NCBI GenBank assembly: GCA_965249005.1
Contig: CBDFLD010000022.1
Span: forward strand, 744,001-808,000
Direction of reading: 5' to 3'
From: CBDFLD01 sp965249005
Lineage (GTDB): Bacteria; Acidobacteriota; UBA6911
DNA length: 64,000 nucleotides
The position numbers and the translations under genes are program-made. The notes beneath the pieces were generated by a model that did not search any database, was not told the DNA's origin, and saw only the letters and a list, made by a program, of their open reading frames with translations. This document shows, piece by piece, positions 16,585-24,762 of this stretch; the first letter of the stretch is position 1, and each line of letters opens with the position of its first letter.

Positions 16585-19500
16585 CTAATCCCTCGTCACA
16601 AAAATAGGAGACGACCATGCGATCTCTCCCTCGGTGTCCGGCTCCTGCAGGCTGTAGCTCTGCAACACCCGAACGTAGTAGTAGCTATCACGGGAGCTCC
16701 GGCGCGGGCGAATTCCGGTCTCGGGACGCTCCCAGTTCCGAATCTCCGAGGTTGCGGCCATGGTCCCGTCCGCGAAATCCCCGCCCAGGCTCGCCACGTC
16801 TCGAAAGACAAACTCCAGCCGCGATGGGTCTGCCTGCGCCCGATCCGGCACTCGCGTGTAGATCACCCGGTTGTTCTTGATGATTTCGACTTTGAGAATC
16901 GGCGCCGTTGCGAGCACCCGAACCTGAAACGTCGGACTCTCGGACGTCATCAGTTCGCCCCCCTGGATCGTCGCATCGGAATGAAAATCGACAATGATGT
17001 TGTCCGTGGAGCCATACGTGCGCCGATGCCGAAGGCTCTCCTGGATATCGTCTCGCGTGGTGATGCCGTCCGGCACCAAGAGATTTGTGTAGGAAATGTG
17101 GGTGGAGAAGTGATCACTCGAGGCGATGAATCCCATTTTATAGCCGACCCCTAGGGCGTTCCAGACCAATCCCTTCTGGAACGGGGATCGGCCCGCCGAT
17201 CCCGGACCGGGGTCCGTGGGCACGGCCGCTCGGGGAGCACCTACTTCCTCGTACGCGTTTCGGTCCCCCTGATAGATTTCCGTCACCGGGATTACTTCGT
17301 CATCACGGAGTCGCCAGTCGGTCCCCATTGCGGTCGCACTCGTATGAGGAATGCCGAGACCGTCGGTTTCACGTAGATAGCGCCAGAGGCCTTGTGCATC
17401 TTGCTCCCAAAGCTCGGGGCGCTCGGAGATGTGAAGCCTGGGCACCCGGTAGCTGAAGACACCCCGGCGCGCATGAAAGATATTGCGATGGCCAAGAGGA
17501 AAATTGGGGGATCGCTCGTAACCGTAAAGTGGAACGAACCGTCCGGGGACGTGAAATAGATCGGCCGATTTCTGAGTCCGCCACCACTGGTACTCGTCAT
17601 CCGAGTTGGGTCCTTCCGGCTCGTCCGTGTCCAGCGAAGAACCATAGTTGTGGTCGGTGACTCCAATGAAATCGAAGTCGGCGGCGTTGAGCGCATAGCG
17701 ATAGCAGTCCCACAAACTTCCATCTATCGCGCCGTCCATGGAAATCTCGGTGTGACGGTGTAAGTCCCCGCGCACGATTTTGAACGTTTGATTCCCCACA
17801 GTCACCCGGTGATCGCGGAACCTCTGGACCTCCGCAGCTTCGTCGGGATGAGTCGGCACGTACTCGTCCATGGGACTGGGAACAAACGCGATCAAGTCCG
17901 GCGTCGCGCTCTCGAAATCAGAACCATCGAGGAGCAGCGCAGCCACATCGTGGTGCTTGGGCAAACCGACGGGAAGGCGGCGTCCGTCCCCGACGACGGC
18001 AACCGCGATCGCGGCGCCATTTCCAGGTGCCGTCGCCAGCACCGTGTCCTGGCGACCTGTACTGGACGGGAGCAGAATCGGATGGACCCACCGAGAAACG
18101 CCTCCCGTTTCAGCCAGGGTGGTGCCGTAGAAATCGAACATGTGACCGCCTTGGCGGCCTCTTGCGATGAGCTGGTGTCGAAGAAAGACCCAGACCTTTC
18201 CGTGCCCATCGACGCCCAGTCTAGGATTCTGAAACAGATCCCCACGCAGATAGGAGGGAGCCGACTCGCTGATGTCGGCCTGCGGCTGTTTCAATCGACC
18301 GCCCTCGAGTACGGCCACACGGGGGCGTCTGGCCAACTGGTCTCCTCGTCGGCCCGCACCGTATATCCGGCTGCCACCCTCTTTTAGTCGAATGCGATGC
18401 TTCGGATTTTCGTAACCCGTATCTTTGCCCCAATTCGACCCGCCTTCCTCCCACGTGATCCAGAGGCGATTGTCACCGTCGGCCACCACGTCGGCCCGCA
18501 TCTCCGCCAGCGGGGTTGCCGACACCGCGCGAATGGAACCAAGTTTGCCGGCCTCGTAACTCCGGAGCAGGACGTCGTAGTTGGCCGGCTGTCCATTGGT
18601 GCTTCGATAGGAGTCCCAGGCGACCCATACCCGACCGGACGCGTCGGAGCATATGGCCGGTTCCCAATCATCCGCATTGGATTGGCTGATGTTGGCTTCA
18701 GAGCCCCAGTCATCATCTTTGAACACGCGCAGCAGAACATCACTCTGCGGAGGAGCCCCTTCGGATCCGGGTCGATACCCCATCCAACTCAGGTACAAGT
18801 TTCCCGCGGCGTCTCTCGTCATCTTATGGAAGATGTCCGGCCGGGGATCCGATGTGAGTTGCGTCTCCTCGGACCAACTTCCATCAAAGCTCTTGGCATA
18901 GAGATCGAAGTTCCCGCTTTCCCTCGTCTGCTGCAGACCATAGACACACCAGACGCGTCCGTCGCCATCCTCTGCCAGTGCAACCCTGAAGTGATCGCCT
19001 GGCTCCGTGACCGGTGTAGGCCGAGACCAGACCCGGCCGTCGCGGCTCTGCGCAACCATCACCTGATCCGCCCCGTCGTAGAAGTACCCGTCCCGCGCGC
19101 GCGTTCGATACGCCACCCAGGCAAGCCAGTACGTTCCCGTCTGCGTGCGGATGAGTGCCGGATCATCGTCCTCGAACTCGCTCGAGCTCACGATTCGGGA
19201 CATCGGCACTCGCTCTACCAACACGTCCTTGTCGAAACCCTCCGGGTAGTGGGCCACTCCGTATGGAATCTCGGAGGGGACAAAACCCAGATCGCCCCGC
19301 CGAAAAAAAAGCGTGACCGGACGTTCCTCCGGACCTTGAAGATCGAGGATGACCCCCTTGGGAAACACTTCCCCACCGGCCAGCAGCAAACGGAGGTCCC
19401 ACGTTGCAGGCGGTCTCAGCTGATCTTCGTCATGCAGGTGCCAACCTTCGATCGAACGAACCCGGGCCGCATCCCGTACACCACCCGACCAGTTCACCCC

Positions 19501-19692
19501 GTGGGAACGCCGCTCGAGACCGAGAGTCACCTTGAATCCGCTCGAGGTCCCGCTCGATTCGGCCAGACCTGTTAATTCCGGTTCAGGACTCGTGGATGCA
19601 CGAAAAGGGATCAGAACGGCCACAAACAGAAGGACCACCAGGCTCCACCATCCATGCGACCGGACCCATACGACAATGTCTTGCTGACTCAT
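16585..19692 (-). CDS. Propeller protein with CehA/McbA-type PHP metallohydrolase domain
   Basis: 1035 residues; the ATG at 19692 follows GAGGGGAGCG. A hydrophobic N-terminal segment (SLVVLLFVAVLIPF) anchors or exports it. The middle 500 residues contain repeated W-x-x-P and WVAWDSYR-type blocks of a beta-propeller. The C-terminal part has a PHP metal-binding signature (RGDLHRHTEISMDG, then GVTDHNYG, GYERSPNFPLGHRN, IPHTSAT and ASSDHF), like the CehA/McbA hydrolases that cleave phosphoester or carbamate-type substrates. A paralogue with the same two-part layout is encoded at 30029-33043. The substrate is unknown. Confidence 0.85.
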   Translation of the reverse strand: MSQQDIVVWVRSHGWWSLVVLLFVAVLIPFRASTSPEPELTGLAESSGTSSGFKVTLGLERRSHGVNWSGGVRDAARVRSIEGWHLHDEDQLRPPATWDLRLLLAGGEVFPKGVILDLQGPEERPVTLFFRRGDLGFVPSEIPYGVAHYPEGFDKDVLVERVPMSRIVSSSEFEDDDPALIRTQTGTYWLAWVAYRTRARDGYFYDGADQVMVAQSRDGRVWSRPTPVTEPGDHFRVALAEDGDGRVWCVYGLQQTRESGNFDLYAKSFDGSWSEETQLTSDPRPDIFHKMTRDAAGNLYLSWMGYRPGSEGAPPQSDVLLRVFKDDDWGSEANISQSNADDWEPAICSDASGRVWVAWDSYRSTNGQPANYDVLLRSYEAGKLGSIRAVSATPLAEMRADVVADGDNRLWITWEEGGSNWGKDTGYENPKHRIRLKEGGSRIYGAGRRGDQLARRPRVAVLEGGRLKQPQADISESAPSYLRGDLFQNPRLGVDGHGKVWVFLRHQLIARGRQGGHMFDFYGTTLAETGGVSRWVHPILLPSSTGRQDTVLATAPGNGAAIAVAVVGDGRRLPVGLPKHHDVAALLLDGSDFESATPDLIAFVPSPMDEYVPTHPDEAAEVQRFRDHRVTVGNQTFKIVRGDLHRHTEISMDGAIDGSLWDCYRYALNAADFDFIGVTDHNYGSSLDTDEPEGPNSDDEYQWWRTQKSADLFHVPGRFVPLYGYERSPNFPLGHRNIFHARRGVFSYRVPRLHISERPELWEQDAQGLWRYLRETDGLGIPHTSATAMGTDWRLRDDEVIPVTEIYQGDRNAYEEVGAPRAAVPTDPGPGSAGRSPFQKGLVWNALGVGYKMGFIASSDHFSTHISYTNLLVPDGITTRDDIQESLRHRRTYGSTDNIIVDFHSDATIQGGELMTSESPTFQVRVLATAPILKVEIIKNNRVIYTRVPDRAQADPSRLEFVFRDVASLGGDFADGTMAATSEIRNWERPETGIRPRRSSRDSYYYVRVLQSYSLQEPDTEGEIAWSSPIFVTRD

Positions 19693-19885
19693 GATCGTCG
19701 CTCCCCTCGGTAGTGTTCGGCGCGATCATACACGCCGGCGTCCGTGGCCTCAACGAATTGATCGTCATGGATTCTCTAGACGCAGGCGGCCATCAGGTAC
19801 GCCATCAGGTACAATGAGGATAGGAATCTAGCGGGCAGGCGGCTTTTTCATAACAGACTGGATCTGCGATGGAGGACTCTCAAAA

Positions 19886-21262
19886 TTGAAGCAAACAATG
19901 CAAACCATTTTGCAAACCGCAGTCTGGGTATCGCTTCTGCCGGCCATCCTCTTTGCGAAGGAACCGGATTCCCCGCTTCGGGGCATCGAGCTTCAGCAAG
20001 GGACCAGCATCGTCTTCCTCGGCGACAGCATCACCCATCAACGCCTCTACACGCAGTATGTCGAGGATTATCTCTACACCCAGTTCCCCCACTTGCGTCT
20101 TCACACCCACAACGCGGGTGTCGGCGGTGCCCGTGCGTCGGACGCCTTGGCTCGTTTCGACCGGGATGTCGCCCGCTACAAGCCGGATTATGTGACCGTA
20201 CTGCTGGGGATGAACGACGGCACATACGGCACGTTCGACGACGAGACCTTTGACCTCTATCGCCTGGACATGCTCGAACTGACTCGACGCATCCGCTCGA
20301 TCGGAGCAACACCGATCTTGATGACGCCGACAATGTTCGACTCGAGAGCCGCACGAGCCCTACCCCGGCGAGTCGACGTGCCTACTCTGACGCTCTACAA
20401 CTCGGTCCTGGCCTACTACGGGGGCTGGCTTCGGCAAATCGCGATGGAGCACGGATTCGGATTCGTCGACCTTTGGAGTCCGCTGAACAACATCACGCTC
20501 GAACTGCGCAAGACTAACCCCGCGTTCACCTTGATCCGGGACGGAGTCCATCCGGGTCCGGCTGGCCAAGCGGTCATGGCGGCCTCGATGCTACGTGCTT
20601 TAGGTTCGCCTAGGGCTGGAAACCACATTCACCTGACCGTGGGTCCAGAGGGTCGAGGCAAGGCCGACGTTGCTGGCGGCGATATTTCCAGCGTGACCGT
20701 CACAGACGTGGCCGTGGAGTTTCAATGGCTCTCCGAATCCATTCCCTGGATCCTTCCCAAAGAGGCGGCGTCAGGGGTCGCGCACTACCTTCGCTATCGC
20801 GATGGCAGCAACGGTGGCGGACTCTATCGAGAGGTCCTGCAAATAGAAGGCCTCGCGCCGGGCACGTATGAGTTGTCCATCGACAGCCAAGTGGTCGGCG
20901 TTTACGATTCGGCTCACTTGCGCTCCGGCATCAACCTTGATTCCAATCCCAAGACTCCCCAATACCAGCAGGCACAAGAAGTCGCGAGCCTCAACAAGCA
21001 ACGCAACGAAGGCCCCGTGCGAAGATTGCGCACCGAGTGGGTCGTTTTTCAACGGCACGAACGCCTCAACAGATCCGGCAACCGACGTCCGGGCGACGTC
21101 GAGTGGAACGCACGGGTAAGCGATCTGGCAGAGGCTCTAGAAGGCCGCGAGGATCGCATCGCCGGGTATGAAGCCCGGGCGCGGGAACTGGAGGATCAAA
21201 TCTATCGGATCGCCCAGCCTCGGAAGCGAACTTACCGCATCCATCGTCTGTCGTCTCCGTGA
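19886..21262 (+). CDS. Secreted SGNH/GDSL hydrolase
   Basis: 458 residues from a TTG at 19886, preferred because GGAGG lies 10 bases upstream; the in-frame ATG at 19898 would be 22 bases away. Signal peptide to about residue 25 (ILFAKEP). All SGNH blocks are present: S48 in LGDSIT, the glycine in NAGVGGARASD, N110 in GMNDG, and D219 with H222 in RDGVHPG. The last 100 residues are rich in charged and Arg residues and probably form helices. Family members deacylate polysaccharides, lipids or arylesters. Divergent from the PHP gene at 19692 and convergent with the membrane protein at 21272. Confidence 0.92.
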   Translation: MKQTMQTILQTAVWVSLLPAILFAKEPDSPLRGIELQQGTSIVFLGDSITHQRLYTQYVEDYLYTQFPHLRLHTHNAGVGGARASDALARFDRDVARYKPDYVTVLLGMNDGTYGTFDDETFDLYRLDMLELTRRIRSIGATPILMTPTMFDSRAARALPRRVDVPTLTLYNSVLAYYGGWLRQIAMEHGFGFVDLWSPLNNITLELRKTNPAFTLIRDGVHPGPAGQAVMAASMLRALGSPRAGNHIHLTVGPEGRGKADVAGGDISSVTVTDVAVEFQWLSESIPWILPKEAASGVAHYLRYRDGSNGGGLYREVLQIEGLAPGTYELSIDSQVVGVYDSAHLRSGINLDSNPKTPQYQQAQEVASLNKQRNEGPVRRLRTEWVVFQRHERLNRSGNRRPGDVEWNARVSDLAEALEGREDRIAGYEARARELEDQIYRIAQPRKRTYRIHRLSSP

Positions 21263-21271
21263 CAGCCAACG

Positions 21272-22597
21272 CTACGAATCAAAGACGCCCGCCCAGTTCA
21301 AGAGCCTCGTGACTGCCGCCAGCAGCGGCACGAGAATCGCGGTTCGCAAGAGGAAGAGTCCCACAAGCTCGCGCGCCCGAATCGGAACCTCCCGGAAGAG
21401 ATCGAGCATCATCGGAGCAACAGAGGAAAAGAAGATGAGTTGCGAAATCGAAAGCACCGCAATGAAGAACCGGGCCGGCTCGGCGGCCTCCTGAACCAGT
21501 AGCGCGGGGATATACATTTCCGCGATTCCGACCAGCGCCGCCGGCGCGATGATCTCCGCATCCGGTAGACCCAGCCACTTCAACACGGGAATCATCGGAA
21601 GTCCCAGAATAGAGAACACGGGAGTTTCCTTCGCCAGCAGCAAGGCCAGGGTCCCGACCGAAAGTATGCTCCCCAGAATAGTCGACGCCAGGAGCAGTCC
21701 CTCCAGAAAGCCCTGCTTGAGTGTAACGAGAAACCCCGGTGCGTCTCCGGCCTGGCGCAACGCGCTCCGCCACGCTGCAGCCAGAAGGTTACCGGGTTCC
21801 CGGCGCTCCGGATGTGGCGTACCGAGATACTCGTCCGGGATCCGGGTCACCGGCCATATTCGCGCGAGCAGAACGGTAAGTAAGTAGATCACCAAAAAAT
21901 AGGTAATGAAGATCAGGGGGAACAGATGCAGCAGTTTGGTCGTGGTCGCGACGACCGCGACGAACCCGATACTGACGGTGGAGAAACAGGTCGCAATGGT
22001 ATAGCTCTCACGCTTCGAGTAAAGCCCCTCGCGCAGCAGCCGGCTCGTCAGGTAGAGACCGACCGAATAGCTTCCGATCCAGGAAGTCAAACTGTCCAGC
22101 GCCGACCGGCCGGGCAGTCGGAAAAGCGGCCGCATCACCGGCTGCATCAAGGTCCCCACGAAATCCAGAAAACCGTAACGGACAAACAGTACCAGCAGTG
22201 CCGCTCCCAGAGGCACGATAACGGCAACCGAAAATGCCAGTGTCTCCCACATGAGGTCTCCGACGCCGGGCTGCAGTAGGATCTCGGGCCCTGCTCGAAA
22301 GAAATAGACCAGGGCCAGGGGCGCCCCGGCCAAACGCGCCAGCATCAATGTCGTTGAGGTTCGGTAGGATTGAAGAAACGGAGACGGTGACTCGCTCTTG
22401 GCTCTGCTCAACGCCGAGCCCCAGGCCCCGATCCAAACCAGAACCAGACAGTAGAGTCCCACCCCCTCGGGCGTCGTGGCAATGATCGATCGGACGGCCC
22501 AATCAAACGGGACCGTGAAACGCTCCCCCATCCGAAGGGGGAAAAGAAAGAACGACAATCCCAGCACCGCGCTGAGTAGGAACCGGACAACGATCAC
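21272..22597 (-). CDS. Multi-pass membrane protein, YjiH-like nucleoside-recognition (Gate) family
   Basis: 441 residues beginning with GTG at 22597, with about ten hydrophobic segments. It has two related halves, each with a Gate-like feature: SWIGSYSVGLYLTSRLLREGLYSKRE in the first, and APAALVGIAEMYIPALLV in the second. This pattern matches the YjiH/nucleoside-recognition-domain membrane proteins, whose transport substrate is not established. The stop is 10 bases from the SGNH stop, so the two genes are convergent with almost no spacer. The start shares a 135-base divergent promoter region with the Gfo/Idh/MocA gene. Confidence 0.78.
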   Translation of the reverse strand: MIVVRFLLSAVLGLSFFLFPLRMGERFTVPFDWAVRSIIATTPEGVGLYCLVLVWIGAWGSALSRAKSESPSPFLQSYRTSTTLMLARLAGAPLALVYFFRAGPEILLQPGVGDLMWETLAFSVAVIVPLGAALLVLFVRYGFLDFVGTLMQPVMRPLFRLPGRSALDSLTSWIGSYSVGLYLTSRLLREGLYSKRESYTIATCFSTVSIGFVAVVATTTKLLHLFPLIFITYFLVIYLLTVLLARIWPVTRIPDEYLGTPHPERREPGNLLAAAWRSALRQAGDAPGFLVTLKQGFLEGLLLASTILGSILSVGTLALLLAKETPVFSILGLPMIPVLKWLGLPDAEIIAPAALVGIAEMYIPALLVQEAAEPARFFIAVLSISQLIFFSSVAPMMLDLFREVPIRARELVGLFLLRTAILVPLLAAVTRLLNWAGVFDS

Positions 22598-22732
22598 CGG
22601 CCCATCATAGGACGGTCACGCAACCGACAACAGCCAAAACCGTTTCAATTGGCGCGGTTCAGTCGTAGAATCTTTCGAGGAGTACATCTCCTTTTGCCTG
22701 CCACGCGCAGCCTCGATCCATGGAGGGTTACG

Positions 22733-24040
22733 ATGAGTGAAATCAGCCGAAGAAATTTTATTGTCCGGAGCACAGGTGCCGGAGCGGTCGGTCTTTCCAC
22801 TCTCTCGAAAACGACCGCCGGTCCGCGGCCGAACAATCGAATCCGCGCAGCCGTGGTAGGGGTCAAAGGGCGCGGCCGGGACCATATAATGGGACTTACG
22901 AGCCAGAAGGACGTCGAGGTTGCGGTTCTCTGCGACGTCGATGAGAACGTCCTGAACCAGCGCGCCCGAGAATTCGAAAGCAAACACGGCAAGCGGCCTC
23001 GAGTCGTGACGGACCTGCGGCGGATACTCGACGACCAGGGAATTGATGTGGTTACCTTCGCAACCCCGAATCACTGGCACGCACTGGGAACGATCTGGGC
23101 CTGCCAGGCAGGAAAGGACGTGTACATCGAAAAGCCCCTGTCGCATAACATCTGGGAGGGGAGAAAGCTCGTGGAAGCCACTCGCAAGCATGGGCGCATC
23201 GTGCAGCACGGCACTCAGGTTCGCAGCAGCGAGGCGGTGAGAGAGGGAATTGCAAAGTTGAGGGAGGGCGTGATAGGCGACCTCTATATGGCAAAGGGCT
23301 TATGTTACAAGTTTCGAAACACGATCGGTCGTATGCCCGACGCTGCCGTCCCCTCAGGGGTAAACTACGATATGTGGCTGGGACCGGCTCCAGTTCGCGC
23401 TTTTTCCAAGAATCGCTTCCATTACAACTGGCACTGGCACTGGGACTACGGGAACGGAGATATTGGAAACCAGGGAGTGCACCAGATGGACATTGCCCGG
23501 TGGGGACTGGGGGTCGGTCTACCGACAAAGATCCAAGCCATGGGGGATCACTTCATGTTCAACGACGATCAGGAGACGCCCAACACTCTCCTGGCCACCT
23601 TCCACTACCCTTCGGAAAAAAAGATGCTCGTTTTCGAGGTGCGCCATTGGATAACCAATGCCGAAGACATGGGAGATGAAGGAAACTCGATCGGGGTGAT
23701 CTTCTACGGCACCGAAGGCATCATGATCATCCCGAGCTATGGATCGTACAAGACGTTTTTGGGAAAGAACCGAGAGCCGGGACCTTCGTCGGAAGCACGC
23801 GGCGACCACTATGGCAACTTTGTCGAGGCAGTTCGCAGTCGGAGAACGGAAGACCTGCATGCGAACGTCGAGGAAGGACACCAGTCTGCTTCGCTCTGCC
23901 ACCTCGCCAACATTGCCTATCGAACGGGCCAAACACTGACGTTTGATCCCGTCACCGAAACCTTTCCGGCAGACCGGCAAGCCAACACCCATTTGAGCAG
24001 AAACTACCGGGCACCGTACGCGGTGCCAGAGAGGGTCTAG
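22733..24040 (+). CDS. Tat-exported Gfo/Idh/MocA family oxidoreductase
   Basis: 435 residues from the ATG at 22733, which has GGAGGG six bases upstream; the longer frame upstream lacks such a site. The N-terminus SEISRRNFIVRSTGAGAVG is a twin-arginine signal. The Rossmann domain starts near residue 40, and the family lysine is in EKPLSHN. The family oxidises or epimerises sugars and sugar derivatives with NAD(P), the cofactor being loaded before Tat export. The paralogue at 28492 has the same general plan. A heptad repeat begins directly after the stop. Confidence 0.92.
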   Translation: MSEISRRNFIVRSTGAGAVGLSTLSKTTAGPRPNNRIRAAVVGVKGRGRDHIMGLTSQKDVEVAVLCDVDENVLNQRAREFESKHGKRPRVVTDLRRILDDQGIDVVTFATPNHWHALGTIWACQAGKDVYIEKPLSHNIWEGRKLVEATRKHGRIVQHGTQVRSSEAVREGIAKLREGVIGDLYMAKGLCYKFRNTIGRMPDAAVPSGVNYDMWLGPAPVRAFSKNRFHYNWHWHWDYGNGDIGNQGVHQMDIARWGLGVGLPTKIQAMGDHFMFNDDQETPNTLLATFHYPSEKKMLVFEVRHWITNAEDMGDEGNSIGVIFYGTEGIMIIPSYGSYKTFLGKNREPGPSSEARGDHYGNFVEAVRSRRTEDLHANVEEGHQSASLCHLANIAYRTGQTLTFDPVTETFPADRQANTHLSRNYRAPYAVPERV

Positions 24041-24158
24041 CGCTGAGCGCTAGGCGTCGTGCGTCAAGCGTCATGCGCTAAGCGCGAGACGGATAGCGCT
24101 CGACGGACAGCGCTCGACGCCAAGCGCTAGACGGAAAACGCCCGACGCTAAGCGCAAA
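24041..24158. repeat. Heptad-period repeat, copy 4 (clearest copy)
   Basis: After the Gfo/Idh/MocA stop, 7-bp units run with almost no interruption: AGCGCTC-GACGGAC, AGCGCTC-GACGCCA, AGCGCTA-GACGGAA, AACGCCC-GACGCTA. Pairs of units give a 14-bp super-period. The block occupies nearly the whole gap to the next gene. Confidence 0.7.
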
Positions 24159-24170
24159 GAAAGGACTCCA

Positions 24171-24632
24171 ATGGCAAATGGCAACAACATGATGAAGTGG
24201 CCGCTCGTTGCAGCGGCAGTCTTGATCGTCGTCCGCGTGGTACTCGAGCAAGCGGGTTCCCCCGAGAGTATCAACAATGCTTTCGGCGTCGTCTGGCTGC
24301 ATTTCCTGGTGCCGTTTTACTTCGCCGGCCATATCTTCAAAAGTGGCGCCGCGCGCCCCTACTGGGAGCTCTTTAGAAACCTCCTGCTGTACACGACCTA
24401 TACCCGGCTGATGATCATCCCGACCTACTGGCTGGCTTATTGGTTGCAGTGGACCGCGCCGCGCTTCGGAAGCACGATGGGGGGCGTCGTCGGAGACGAC
24501 ATCACCCCCATTTACGGTTATTTGTGGATTCCTTTGCGAAACGCTGGCCTGTGGATCGTGTCCGCGATGGTGGTCGGAATGATCCTGGGCGGGGTGACGC
24601 TGATGATCCGGCGAAAGAAAAGCGACGCGTAA
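24171..24632 (+). CDS. Small membrane protein of unknown function
   Basis: 153 residues; the ATG at 24171 follows AAAGGACTCCA. Hydrophobic segments near residues 9-24, 40-56, 75-92 and 126-146 suggest four membrane spans, ending in a basic tail (RRKKSDA). There are Trp/Tyr-rich stretches (PTYWLAYWLQW). I recognise no family. It lies downstream of the Gfo/Idh/MocA gene across the heptad repeat, and convergent with the M14 gene. Confidence 0.7.
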   Translation: MANGNNMMKWPLVAAAVLIVVRVVLEQAGSPESINNAFGVVWLHFLVPFYFAGHIFKSGAARPYWELFRNLLLYTTYTRLMIIPTYWLAYWLQWTAPRFGSTMGGVVGDDITPIYGYLWIPLRNAGLWIVSAMVVGMILGGVTLMIRRKKSDA

Positions 24633-24762
24633 CGCGCCGCGCTTTCAAGGGGTCAGCGGTCAGCAAAAAACGGCCATCAGCTCTTTAGTTGTCAAGTAGA
24701 ATTCCGCTCCACTTGTAAGAAAACGGCAGAAGGACTATCCACCGCCAGGCAGGACTGACGGT

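Noticed and set aside
24041..24158. CRISPR array
   Set aside because: The repeat unit is 7 bp, degenerate and without spacers, and no cas genes are nearby.
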